From Zea mays (lineage: Eukaryota; Streptophyta; Magnoliopsida; Poales; Poaceae): a stretch of DNA of 64,000 nucleotides. Each line of letters starts with the position of its first letter. The stretch's first letter is position 1. Location: NCBI RefSeq assembly GCF_902167145.1, contig NC_050105.1, forward strand, positions 124,017,898 through 124,081,897, given 5' to 3'. Positions 51,955-62,795 of the stretch are shown here, piece by piece. Both the position numbers and the translations under genes were made by a program. The notes under the pieces were generated by a model. That model did no database searches and was not told where the DNA came from. It saw only the letters and a program-made list of their open reading frames with translations.

Positions 51955-52567
51955 TGTCGGTGTTTTGGGTCCGACCGCACACCCGGGGTTGCCCCTCAAG
52001 GTGTTTTTAGGAGTAGGACGGTGTCGACGACTGTAGCAAAATGGTTCGTGCCGATCGCACGAGGGACGATGGACAAGATTTACAGGTTCGGGCCGCTTAG
52101 AAGTGCGTAATACCCTACGTCCTGGTGAGTATATGAGCGTGGTTACAAGAGGATTCTCTGGGTAGAGGGCGCAGAGAGTTTTTGTGGGTGGCTAAGTAGA
52201 ACAGAGTCGATCCTTCTGAAGGGGTGCCCCCTAGGCCTTATATACTCGACCGTGGAGCAGTACATGTGATATGATAACAACAAGTAGCTAAAAAATAGTG
52301 AACCTCTTTGAGTTTATCCCTACGTAACCCTTGCCGACTTATCCTCGCATGCTGCGCTTCATGGGGGCTTCAGCGCGGGAAAGTCGGGTCTTTGTTGTGA
52401 TTCATTCGTTCGACGTTGTGGGCCGTCCGGGTCTCACGTCTTCTCTTCTTTGTTGGTGGTCTTTCCCTAGGCCCACGAAAGAACGACCTTACGAATTATT
52501 GGGCCCTCGGGCCTTTCGTGAGGCCTTTTACTTCTTTAGTGGACCCAGGGGATATCTATCCCCCACA
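51955..52567 (-). repeat. 3' LTR of the Tat element
   Basis: 613 bp, TGTCGGTGTTTTGGG ... TATCCCCCACA on plus (minus-sense TGTGGGGGATAG ... CACCGACA). Its right border is set by TG/CA termini and by the adjacent minus-strand purine tract ending AGGGGCT. The partner LTR lies beyond 64000. Confidence 0.7.
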
Positions 52568-53010
52568 AGCCCCTGATCTTTGGGTTGATTTAGAGGTAAT
52601 CGACCCAAAGATCCAAGGTCCAAAAAATGACTTCCTGCTGTTTTCTTTGACTCTGATCGCTCGTCCGACCAAAGTTTGGTTTTGTGCTTGTGCCTTAGAG
52701 GTCGGCATTTTTGGATTGTAAGACCCTGGATTTTATTGGGTGCACCGGAGGTGCACCCAATGGGTGTAGCCCCCGACCTTTGAGTAGATTTTAGAAGATA
52801 ATCTACTCGAAGGTCTTCTTCCAAAGGTTATCTCCATTCGCGCTCCTGCATCTCGGTTTGAGGATTAATCTTTTCAATCTTGCTCTACGCCTTAGAAGTC
52901 GGCGCTATGTCGGTTTAGAACAATATTCCATGGGGTGCACCAGAGGTGCACCCAATGGGTGTAGCCCCCGACCTTCAAATGGATTTTTTAAGGATAATCC
53001 ATTCGAAGGT
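52568..53010 (-). repeat. three PPT-plus-hairpin units, spaced about 195-200 bp
   Basis: At 52568, 52768 and 52963 the plus strand reads AGCCCC(C)GAYCTT followed by a stem-loop: GACCTTTGAGTAGATT pairs with AATCTACTCGAAGGTC at 52768, and equivalent stems occur in the other two. On the minus strand each unit ends in a GGGGGCT purine tract. The second and third units are preceded by GGTGCACCCAATGGGTGT. The first unit adjoins the LTR and is the likely functional PPT. Confidence 0.7.
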
Positions 53011-53624
53011 CTTTCTTTCGCTTGTGGAAACTTGGCATGAGGCTATTTTGCATTATGCTTTGGAGGTCAGCATTATGTCATCAATATTTTGCTGCCCAGG
53101 TCAGCGTATATTTTGTCTTTAGCAGCCGAGTTTGCAATCCGTCCATATCTTGCTAGGTAGTGCAATTTATTTGCTTCTGCGATTTGATTGGACTTTTGAC
53201 GGACGTTCTCTGTCTAGTCTTCACGTCGCTTCTGTCGGCCATATCTTGTACTTTGCTGGTTATATTTGGCTTTCCTCTGATCCTTACTGATATCTCATTT
53301 TTGTCTTGAGGTATTCACTGCATGCCCTGCACGGATGTGACCGTTTGAAAAATATACTGATAATTCCTGGGCGTCCCCCCCAATGGGTGTGGGCAAGGGA
53401 CGGCTTGGTACGCTGAGTGTTTTAGCCGGTTGCCTCTGAGTAGTAATGCGATGGGACGGCTAGTGTAATCATATCCTTTGCGCTGTTGACTGGAGTCCCA
53501 ATGGGTGTAGAGTTGCATGAAACGGCGTCCGCCGTCTGACGTGTCTTCGGGTGGGTGGAAGTGCTTATTGAATGCCTTGCGACTGTTCAGTGACCGCGGT
53601 TAGAAGTGAGCGGTTGCCTTTCCC

Positions 53625-53633
53625 TTCTATAAA
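53625..53633 (+). promoter_or_regulatory. TATA box of an antisense gene in the Tat element
   Basis: CTATAAATA followed about 85 bp later by the ATG at 53719. The intervening sequence is CT-rich (TTCTCTAGTTTCTTCACATC), like a plant 5' leader. It lies on the strand opposite to gag-pol. Confidence 0.65.
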
Positions 53634-53718
53634 TAACCCCTTTGCTTCTCTAGTTTCTTCACATCTCTTCGCTGCTCCTTACTGCCTCTTCCCTTTCTTC
53701 TCTCCCAAAACTTTAACC

Positions 53719-53994
53719 ATGGGCAAGAACAACAAGCGCAAGCGTGAGCCGACTCCTCCATCGGAGGAGTTTGGTGACTCAGAATACTCGGAGGAGGAGT
53801 TCTCCTCCGAGCCCGAGGGGTCTCCGGCTCCCGTCTCTCCCCCGGCGTCGTCCGATGACTCGGACGACTCCCAGGGGATAGCCGCGGAGGTCTGGACATA
53901 TATCCGGGCCGTCGAGCGCGTCGGGCTCGAAGGCTCGGATGAGTCGGAGTACTCCTCGGATGAGGAGGACTCGGACGGCGGCGACGAGGGTGAA

Positions 53995-54026
<32 letters not shown>

Positions 54027-54159
54027 CAGTGGCAGGGGCGGCGGCGACGGCAGCAGGGACAGCACCAAGGGCAGCAGCACCAAGGGCGGCGGCGGCGGCA
54101 GCGGGGACAGCACCAAAGGCGGCGGCGGCGGCAGGGGTAGGGGCAGGGCCAGTGGCTAG
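53719..54159 (+). CDS. antisense acidic/Gly-rich protein of the Tat element
   Basis: 146 codons from MGKNNKRKREPTPP. A short basic N terminus, possibly a nuclear localisation signal (KKRKREP-like), is followed by a strongly acidic Ser/Asp/Glu region (EEFGDSEYSEEEFSSEPEG, a run of about ten Asp) and a Gly/Ser/Lys repeat tail (STKGGGGGSGDSTKGGGGG). The start is placed here rather than at the upstream in-frame ATG at 53572 because the TATA box lies between them. No domain was recognised. It is followed by AT-rich sequence with ATTAGTGTAATTTAG words that could hold a polyadenylation signal. Confidence 0.6.
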
Positions 54160-54399
54160 ACGCCACTGGTCTTCTTAGATATTAGTATAGTTTAGTATAG
54201 CTAGAATAATGTAGTAGTAATTAGTGTAATTTAGTAGTAGTAGTAATGTAGTGTAGAATTAGGGAAGTACCAACTCGTAAAGAGTTGGTTTGTAACTCGT
54301 CAACTTCCTTTTAATGAAGATTGTCGCTTATCCCCTCTTTTTGATGACTTGTCACTGCTTTTGCTGAATGTTGAACCGATTCTTTTGATATAGCAAAAA

Positions 54400-55150
54400 A
54401 CAGCGCCGAGCGATGTGAAGATTGACATCAGCGTTTTTTAGAAGTAACACTGAGCAATCGAACACAAGACCAGCGTTTTAGAGGCAATGTCGAATGATAG
54501 AAGGTCGGCATCGGCATTTTAGAAGTAATGCCAAGCGACAAAATACGGGGCTGATATTTTAGAAATAACGCCGAGTGATTAAATGTCGGCATCAGCATTT
54601 TAGAAGTAATGCTGAGTGTTTGGACACGTGGTCGGCGTTTTAGAGGCAACACCGAGTGATTGAAGGTCGGCGTCGACATTTTAGAAGTAATGCCGAGCTA
54701 TTGAACACGTGGTCGGCGTTTTAGAGGCAACGCCGAGTGATTGAAGGTCGGCGTCGGCATTTTAGAAGTAATGCCGAGCGATCGAACACGTGGTCGGCGT
54801 TTTAGAGGCAGCGCCGAGTGATTGAAGGTCGGCGTCGGCATTTTAGAAGTGATGCCGAGCTATTGAACACGTGGTCGGCGTTTTAGAGGCAACGCCGAGT
54901 GATTGAAGGTCGGCGTCGGCATTTTAGAAGTAATGCCGAGCGATCGAACACGTGGTCGGCGTTTTAGAGGCAGCGCCGAGTGATTGAAGGTCGGCGTCGG
55001 CATTTTAGAAGTAATGCCGAGCTATTGAACACGTGGTCGGCGTTTTTAGAGGCAGCGCCGAGTGATTGAAGGTCGGCGTCGGTATTTTAGAAGTAATGCC
55101 GAGCGATCGAACACGTGGTCGGCGTTTTAGAGGCAGCGCCGAGTGATAGC
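54400..55150 (+). repeat. tandem array, 81-bp period, about nine units
   Basis: CACGTGGTCGGCG recurs at about 54624, 54705, 54787, 54868, 54949, 55030 and 55112. Each unit is two related halves: GCGTTTTAGAGGCAACGCCGAGTGATT and GCATTTTAGAAGTAATGCCGAGCGATC. The left end is more diverged. Each half contains an inverted GGC...GCC pair around TTTTAGA. It lies between the two antisense genes. Confidence 0.9.
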
Positions 55151-55427
55151 CAGCTTCTCAAGTTACTTTGAGGAAAATGGCTGAGTGATGAGGTGGCACA
55201 TCAGCTTTCTTGGAAATAACTGTTAGATATCCCCGTGGCATGCCGGGATTTCGGAGATGACCGCTGGGTGATGACTGGGCACTTTTGAAAAGGTATCTGG
55301 CTCAAGAATATCCCTTAAGAGTCGCGCTTTTAGCCGCCTTTGCTTTCCGTGCCCTAGTTCTTGCATTTCCGCATCTGAGTCTTCTCCGCCACTCGCCTCC
55401 TGCTCTGTTTCGCCAGCGAGAAACAAG

Positions 55428-58400
55428 ATGGCGCCCAAGAGGAAAACCGCGAACTCGTCTGCTGCAGTGATCCCCGCCATCGACCCCAACAGTCAGTTAC
55501 CTTTCGCAGGTAACCATATGTCTGTGATTTCTGAAGTTGAGCTTCTCCGCCTTGTTTCCATCGGGGTTCTCCCTCCACGGGAACTCTGTTCTTGGCGTTC
55601 TTGCCACGGGACCACTGTCCCAACTGAAGATACCCACGAGTCAGTGGTTTATACTCCTTTCCTTCTTCGCGGCCTCGGCCTTCCCATATCTCCTTTTTTC
55701 CGTGGTATCCTTGATTTTTATCACATCAACCTGACTCACTTGAACCCTAACTCCATTCTCCAAATCTCTATTTTCGTTCACCTTTGCGAAGCTTATCTTG
55801 GCGTGCTGCCGCATTTTGGCTTGTGGAAGTATCTGTATCACTGCCGTCCTGGGATGGCCGGGGGGCAACATCAATTGGTCGGAGGTGCCAGTTTAGAGAT
55901 GCGCCGGGGGCGGAAGACCGAGTATCTCGAGATACCCCTCAAAGACAGCATTAAAGGTTGGCGTCTGGAGTGGTTTATAATGGATAATTATGGAAATTCT
56001 CTCCCTTCCCGCTCAGGGAGACAGGCAGACGTTCGTACTCCGAGTTGGACTGAATCTCCCACGGACCAAGAAGTAGCCGAGGCGGGCGTGTTGCTTACTG
56101 AAGTTGGATTACTGAAAGAGAGAGGTCTGACTGCCGAAGCCGTGGTCACAGATTTTGTTTTCAAAAACATTCAGCCGCTGAAGGACAGGGCCTATCCGGC
56201 ATATCTTTACCGAGGGCTGGCCGACTCAACCCGAGTTACTAATAGGAGAATTCCTTCTGTTGATTTGGTGAGCCGACTCGAGATGATCCTCAGGGGTAAA
56301 GTTTCAAACGTTGGAGCTCCAGTGGCATACTCGGCTTGGAACCTGCCTTCTCCCAAAGATTTCACTCTTTTTGTGTCCAATCCGCCCGTGACAGATAGCA
56401 ATTTGGGTCTTAGAGTTCGACCTTCTGCTGAAGAGGTCCGTTCCTTAGTTGCTTCGCTCGGGGAGATACCTGATGATGAACGGCAGATTTATTTTGAAGT
56501 GCCCCTGAACCCTAGTGATGCAGACATAAATGACATGCTCGATCTGCTAGCTGAGGATTCATCTGATACTGCTCCTGATGGTATATTGGCGGTGGTGCCG
56601 CTTCCAGAGGTTGATGCGACCTTGGATGTCTCGAAACCTGTCAATACTCGCCCGAGGCGTCCCAGCCGAACTAGTCAGCCCGAGCCTTCTGCTGATGAGC
56701 AGAAGAAGAAAAGAAGACGCCTCCGGCGAGTATCTAGCTTTGATGAGGATGCCAGTACCTTAGCTCCTGCTGCCGAAGAAATGACTGCAACTGGCCTTGC
56801 TGACATTGATCCCAATGGGTGTGCTCCGCCCGCTGCTGACCCCAATGAGGATGCTGTTTGTGCTGTCGCTGTGGAAGATGAGGAGGAAGAGAATGAAACT
56901 CCATTAACTCGGAAAAACAGTCGGCAGTTCGCTGCTAGCGGTGGTAGTAGTGGGGTTCCTTCTCCTGCCTTGTCTGCTCTTATTGGTCTGCAAGAACTGT
57001 CCATGGCCAATTTTGATCAAGCTCTAGAGGATATGGTCCCTGAGAACTTGCTGTTGGAACCTGCAGACGTTGATGCAACAGAAACTTGTGCGGCCGCACC
57101 AGATGCTGGGTTGAGGTCGTCCCGTGCCTCGTCGACCTTAGAGCACGATCTCGAGGGCCGGGATGATGACTTGGATCGCCCTAATCCTATGGAAATAGCT
57201 GAAGGCCCGTCGACCTTAGAGGTGGTCACGGCAGAGAGCTTGGATCCTTTGAATAGTGCTGACATGTGCCCAGCCCCCGAGGGTGTCGCCGGGGAGGACT
57301 CAACTCAGGTGAGGAGTGTAGGCCACTACCCAGCCCCCGAGGGTGTTGCCGGGGGTGACCCGGCTCGAGTGGGCAGTGCCAACCTTGACCCAGCCCCCGA
57401 GGGTGTCCGAGCGAGGTCTCCCTCCTGCACTTCCATGGATGTTCATGTGGGTTCACCTCCACACTCTGGCGGCATGATGGTGGCTCGAACTCCGGATCAG
57501 GGGGTCGCTTTGGAGGGCAGCATCCCCACTGGTCTGGCGTTAAGCTCTGCTGAATGTACTGAGCTTGTTCCTGCTGGTCTGCTGCAAACTGCTTCGAGTG
57601 GTGGTCTGGCACCTGGTCATCAGCCGATTTCTCCTGACTTGGGGATCCCTTCGCTTTTCTCCAACTTCCAGGTGTTGTGCTGTGCTTTAGTTTGGTCTTT
57701 ATGTTGCACGAATTGTTGCCATTATGATCATCCGCTCTTCTTATCAGGCTTTGGTGGATGGAATGGTCGGCCAGCTGAAGTCGCAGGGTGCTTCCATCCC
57801 GGAGGTGGCTTCATCTCTTGAGCGTTGGAATCCGGTGTTGCTTCGGGGTCGTGTATCTGAGTTGGAGGCCACCAATGCTGGTTAGTGTCCTTTCTTCTTC
57901 TTCTTTGTTCTTGCCCGTGGGTTGTTTTACCTTCTGACCTCATTTTGTTTGAATACTTCTTGATAGGGATGACTCGGCAGATCACAGTTCTTGAAGAAAA
58001 ACATTCTCGAGATCAAGCTGAAATGGCTCGACGATGCGCTGACTTCGAGGAGAAGTATTCTCAAAGTCAGATCGAGTTGAGTCAGGTCTCTGCGGCTTTG
58101 GATGATGCCAATGCTCTGAGTTCTTCTCTTCATGTCCAGCTTGATTCTGAGAAGGTAGCTTACAAACCTGTGCTTCGCCTTATGATGCTCTTGGATTCTG
58201 AATGAGTTGATTTTTGCTTGTAGGAAGAAAAACGCATCCTTGCTGCTTCTTGCGATAACTTGGACAGATTGTACCGAGATTCCAGCAACTCGCTGACCAT
58301 CTTGGAGAGGAGCCACCGTTTTACGATGGAAGAGCTTGACAATCAGCGCCGTCAACTGCAAGAATCCTCGGACGAAGTGGCCCGCCTTACACAGTTGCTA

Positions 58401-58685
58401 TCGGCAAAGGACGCCACCATCAAGGGACTCCGAGCTTCTAAGAAATCCATTGCTCAGGAGTTAGAAACTGCTCAGCAGGCTGTTAAAGTTGCTGAAGAAA
58501 CTGCTGTCACTTTCAAAGCTCAGCGCGATAAGGCCCTGGACAAGGCCATTCGGGCGGGACGAATCTTGATGAGAAGACCCGGCGTGGCTGTCCCTGAAGA
58601 TATAAGAGCCGACGTGAATGCTGCCCCTGATTCCTCGAATCGCCCTTCTTCGTCAGTCGTTCCTGAGAAAGACATTAGAAAATAA
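55428..58685 (+). CDS. four-exon antisense gene of the Tat element (Transposase_28-like)
   Basis: Exons 55428-57671, 57748-57880, 57967-58154 and 58224-58685 join in phase through GT-AG introns of 76, 86 and 69 bp into 1009 codons. The N terminus starts MAPKRKTANSSA. Residues about 35-240 (LRLVSIGVLPPRELCSWRS, HINLTHLNPNSILQISIFV, FGLWKYLYHCRPG) resemble the plant domain annotated in Pfam as putative gypsy type transposon (Transposase_28, from memory). The middle is acidic and Ser/Pro-rich with three PAPEGV repeats. The C-terminal 220 residues are coiled coil (QITVLEEKHSRDQAEMARR, LTQLLSAKDATIKGL). It is encoded opposite to pol. The function is unknown. Every exon is open, which suggests recent constraint. 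Confidence 0.75.
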
Positions 58686-58919
58686 AGAAACAGTTCGCGT
58701 GCTCTGAGCGCGCAGTTAGCATGATCAAGTATTCGTTAGAGGTTATCGGCTTATCATTCGAATGACGTGATTACTCCCTTATTGTATCAGAATTTATTAG
58801 TTTGCAAGTTTGTGGTAACGCTGCCTGATGAAGTTTGTTTGTGGGATATGGAGATCATCCCTTGAGCTGCATAAGCGCGAGTATGCTATACTGTTTTAAG
58901 CCGTCAATGACTTTTAGCC

Positions 58920-59505
58920 GGTAACTTCCGTTAGTAGGGCATAGTGGTCACCCCCGGTAGAGTAAGCGTGAGCATGTTGCACCGCCTTAAGTCGTTGCCG
59001 ACTTAAGTCGATTGCTCCGTTTGTAGGGCATAGTGGTCACCCCGAGTTAAGTAAGCGTGAGCATGTTGCACCGCCTTAAGTCGTCGCCGACTTAAGTCGA
59101 TTGCTCCGTTTGTAGGGCATAGTGGTCACCCCGAGTTAAGTAAGCGTGAGCATGTTGCACCGCCTTAAGTCGTTGCCGACTTAAGTCGATTGCTCCGTTT
59201 GTAGGGCATAGTGGTCACCCCGAGTTAAGTAAGCGTGAGCATGTTGCACCGCCTTAAGTCGTTGCCGACTTAAGTCGATTGCTCCGTTGGTAGGGCATAG
59301 TGGTCACCCCGAGTTAAGTAAGCGTGAGCATGTTGCACCGCCTTAAGTCGTTGCCGACTTAAGTCGATTGCTCCGTTTTGTAGGGCATAGTGGTCACCCC
59401 GAGTTAAGTAAGCGTGAGCATGTTGCACCGCCTTAAGTCGTCGCCGACTTAAGTCGATTGCTCCGTTTATAGGGCATAGTGGTCACCCCGAGTTAAGTAA
59501 GAATG
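58920..59505 (+). repeat. tandem array, 89-bp period, about 6.5 units
   Basis: GTAGGGCATAGTGGTCACCC recurs at about 58933, 59023, 59112, 59201, 59290, 59380 and 59469. Each unit also contains the inverted pair CTTAAGTCG...CGACTTAAG. Units are nearly identical except the first. The array lies between the 3' end of the antisense gene and the 3' end of pol. Confidence 0.9.
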
Positions 59506-59609
59506 CAAGTCAATCATAAATGAGCCAAGTATCTTTGAAATCTCTCTTTATTGATGACGTATTTCCCTTATACAGAATACATGGTCACCCTGGCTGTTTT
59601 GAGATACAG

Positions 59610-62600
59610 CTAGGGGTAAAACTTTCGGAGGTGCTTTATGTTCCAGGAGTTCCCGACTTCTGTACCATCCATTTGGGTGAGGCGATATGATCCGGGACGA
59701 GTGACTTCTGCTACTATGAAAGGTCCTTCCCATAAGGGTGATAACTTGTGCCGTCCCTCCCCCGTTAGAATTCGGCGGAGGACGAGGTCTCCCATCGAAA
59801 AGAAACGTTGCCGCACAGCTTTGTCGTGGTAGCGCCTTAGAGTCTGCTGGTATCGTGCTGATTGAATCACCGCATTCAGTCGTTCTTCCTCGAGTACGTC
59901 AATATCCTCCAGCCTAGTGGCTTCGGCTTCTGCTATGCTTTCGAAGATCAATCTTGGCGCCCCAAACTTGAGATCAGCGGGTAGCACTGCCTCCGACCCA
60001 TAGACCATAAAGAAAGGAGTGTTTCCATGCAGGGCCCGGCTAGGTTGAGTTCTCAAGCTCCAAACAACATAAGGCAATTCTCTTATCCATTTTCCTGCGA
60101 ATTTTTCATTTTTATCAAAGACCCTTTTTCTAAGTGCCTCCAATATCATTCCGTTGGCTCGCTCAACCTGCCCGTTGGCTCTCGGATGGGCTACAGATGC
60201 ATACTTGATCTGAATGCTTTTTTGCTCGCAGAAGTCAAAGAATTCTGAACTGGTGAAGTTGGATCCCAAGTCAGTGATGATACTGTTCGGTATTCCAAAT
60301 CTGAATATTATGCTTTGTATGAATTCCACGGCTTTAGCAGAGGTTAAGGAGGCAATGGGCTGAAACTCTATCCATTTAGTGAACTTGTCAATTGCCACCA
60401 ATACATGGGTGTATCCTCCTTGAGCTTTCTTGAAAGGTCCAATCATATCCAATCCCCAGCATGCGAAAGGCCAAGTTACTGGTATGGTTTGTAGCTGCTG
60501 TGCTGGCATGTGCTGTTGTTTTGACAGGTATTGGCAAGCTTCGCATCTCTGAACTAGCTCGGCTGCATCATTCTTCGCCGTCGGCCAATAGAATCCTGAC
60601 CTGAAAACCTTCCCGACTAACGTTCTGGATGCTGCATGTACTCCGCACTGCCCAGCATGGACTTCCTCCAGAAGTTGCTTCCCGGTGGACGGGAGAACGC
60701 ACTTCATGAGGACGCCTGACGCGCCCCTCCTGTATAATATCTCCCCAATGAGTGTATAGTGAGCTGATTGTCTGGCAACGCGCTCTGCCGAGTTCTTGTC
60801 ATCTGGTTCTTCTTCATTCTTTATATACTTAATAATCGGTTGCCTCCAGTCATCAGAGTCTGACTCGGGTTGGTCTATGATGTTGCACTCTTCTATTTGA
60901 TCTGTCGAGATGCTCGGCTGAAGGATTTCTTGCACGAAGACCCCAGGCGGGACTTGAGTCCGACCGGATCCGAGCTTGGACAGTACATCAGCCGCCGTGT
61001 TCCGATCTCTTTCTATATGATGAAACTCCAGACCTTCGAATTTATCTTCTAGCTTTTGGACGGCGGCGCAGTATCTTCCCATTGAATCACTTGAGCAATC
61101 CCATTCCTTGTTTATTTGACTGATGACTACCAGAGAATCTCCGTACACCATCAGTCTCTTGATACCCATTGATATGGCGATGTTTAATCCGTGTATCAAA
61201 GCTTCATACTCGGCAGCATTGTTAGAGGCCGGGAATAGCAACTGGAGAGCATACTTGAGGTGCTCGCCTCCAGGTGCAGTGAAAAGAATTCCTGCTCCTG
61301 CTCCCTGCAGCTTCAGCGAGCCATCAAAATACATTCGCCATACTTCTGCGGTTTCTGGATTATCTGGCACTTGCTGTTCTGTCCACTCTGATACGAAATC
61401 GACCAGTGCTTGAGTTTTGATGGCAGTGCGAGGTCGGAACTCGATATCATGAGACCCCAACTCGCAAGCCCACTTGGCTATTCGGCCAATGACTTCCTTG
61501 TTGTGAAGAATGTCCCCTATTGGAAAACCAGTAACTACTATGACTTTGTGGTCGTCAAAGTAGTGGCGCAGCTTGCGGGCAGTTAGAAGTACTGCATATA
61601 ATAGCTTCTGAACTTGAGGATACTTTTTCTTCGATGGGCCTAGAACCTCACTGATGAAATAGACGGGATGTTGTACCGGGTAGGCATGCCCTTCTTCCAC
61701 TCGCTCGACTACCAACGCAGTGCTTACCACGTGAGTCGTGCAAGAGATATATAGCAGCAAATCTTTAGCTGGCTGAGTCGGCGTAGCTCGCCGGGGCGGT
61801 TTCAATACTGGCGGTGTTGTCAGGAATTTCTTCAGTGCGTCTAGAGCTTCCTGTGCTTCTGAAGTCCATTGAAACTTATCCACCTTCTTCAGCAATTTAT
61901 AAAATGGTAGACCTTTTTCTCCCAGCCTGGATATGAATCTGCTCAGGGCTGCCATACATCCAGTGAGTCGCTGAATCTTCTTTTGCGATCGAGGAGCTTC
62001 CATCTTCATGATAGCTTCAATCTTATCTGGATTAGCTTCAATTCCCCGGTGGCTGACAATAAATCCGAGTAACTTTCCTGCTGGTACCCCGAAGACGCAT
62101 TTCTCAGGATTGAGCTTCCATCTATATCTTCTCAGGCTATTGAAAACCAGCTGTAAATCTTCAATGAAATTTTCCGGATTCTCCGTTTTAATCACCACGT
62201 CGTCTATGTAAGCCTCCACACGCTTGCCCCAGTGATCGGCTAAGCATGTTTGAATAGCTCTCTGATAAGTCGCTCCAGCGTTTTTGAGGCCGAACGGCAT
62301 GGAGGTATAACAGAAAGCACCAAACGGGGTGATGAACGCCGTTTTTTCCTCGTCTTCTTTTGCCAAACTAATCTGATGATACCCGGAATAGCAATCTAAG
62401 AAAGACAACATCGAACATCCAGCGGTGGAATCCACCACCTGATCTATCCTCGGGAGCCCAAAGGGATCCTTCGGACAGTGTTTGTTGAGATCAGTATAGT
62501 CGACGCACATGCGCCAATCCACTTTATTCTTTTTGAGTACAAGAACAGGGTTGGCTAACCACTCGGGGTGTAATACTTCTCTAATAAATCCGGCCGCGAC

Positions 62601-62795
62601 CAAGCGGGCTAACTCGGCACGAATGGCCTCTCTCTTGTCGGGCGTGAAACGACGCAGCTTTTGCCGGATCGGCCTCGCCTGGGGATAGACCTTCAATTTG
62701 TGCTCGGCCAGTTCTCTTGGGACTCCCGGCATATCCGCAGGTTGCCATGCGAATACGTCTCGGTTATCTTGCAGGAACTGGACGAGCGCGCTTTC
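59610..62795 (-). CDS. Tat-lineage pol: RT, RNase H, archaeal-type RNase H, integrase
   Basis: An open frame from directly after the TAG at 62796-62798 (ESALVQFLQDNRDVFAW) to the stop at 59610. The RT has DYTDLNKHCPKDPFGLPRI, MPFGLKNAGATYQ and the catalytic YIDDVVIKT. The gypsy-type RNase H follows (LLLYISCTTHVV). A second, archaeal-type RNase H has MYFDGSLKLQGAGAG, NNAAEYEALIHG, VYGDSLVVISQ and DRNTAADVLSKL (D-E-D-D). The integrase has a Cys/His zinc module (HAGQCGVHAASRTL ... CEACQYL) and catalytic residues in LDMIGPF, IITDLGSNFTS and GQVERANG, ending WNIKHLRKFYP. RT and RNase H copy the RNA; integrase inserts the cDNA. No internal stop or frameshift was seen. Confidence 0.9.
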   Translation of the reverse strand, partial: ESALVQFLQDNRDVFAWQPADMPGVPRELAEHKLKVYPQARPIRQKLRRFTPDKREAIRAELARLVAAGFIREVLHPEWLANPVLVLKKNKVDWRMCVDYTDLNKHCPKDPFGLPRIDQVVDSTAGCSMLSFLDCYSGYHQISLAKEDEEKTAFITPFGAFCYTSMPFGLKNAGATYQRAIQTCLADHWGKRVEAYIDDVVIKTENPENFIEDLQLVFNSLRRYRWKLNPEKCVFGVPAGKLLGFIVSHRGIEANPDKIEAIMKMEAPRSQKKIQRLTGCMAALSRFISRLGEKGLPFYKLLKKVDKFQWTSEAQEALDALKKFLTTPPVLKPPRRATPTQPAKDLLLYISCTTHVVSTALVVERVEEGHAYPVQHPVYFISEVLGPSKKKYPQVQKLLYAVLLTARKLRHYFDDHKVIVVTGFPIGDILHNKEVIGRIAKWACELGSHDIEFRPRTAIKTQALVDFVSEWTEQQVPDNPETAEVWRMYFDGSLKLQGAGAGILFTAPGGEHLKYALQLLFPASNNAAEYEALIHGLNIAISMGIKRLMVYGDSLVVISQINKEWDCSSDSMGRYCAAVQKLEDKFEGLEFHHIERDRNTAADVLSKLGSGRTQVPPGVFVQEILQPSISTDQIEECNIIDQPESDSDDWRQPIIKYIKNEEEPDDKNSAERVARQSAHYTLIGEILYRRGASGVLMKCVLPSTGKQLLEEVHAGQCGVHAASRTLVGKVFRSGFYWPTAKNDAAELVQRCEACQYLSKQQHMPAQQLQTIPVTWPFACWGLDMIGPFKKAQGGYTHVLVAIDKFTKWIEFQPIASLTSAKAVEFIQSIIFRFGIPNSIITDLGSNFTSSEFFDFCEQKSIQIKYASVAHPRANGQVERANGMILEALRKRVFDKNEKFAGKWIRELPYVVWSLRTQPSRALHGNTPFFMVYGSEAVLPADLKFGAPRLIFESIAEAEATRLEDIDVLEEERLNAVIQSARYQQTLRRYHDKAVRQRFFSMGDLVLRRILTGEGRHKLSPLWEGPFIVAEVTRPGSYRLTQMDGTEVGNSWNIKHLRKFYP

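Noticed and set aside
54003..54033. Acidic GAC repeat as a disease-type triplet expansion
   Set aside because: A run of about ten Asp codons inside an acidic ORF; short and consistent with the rest of the acidic domain.
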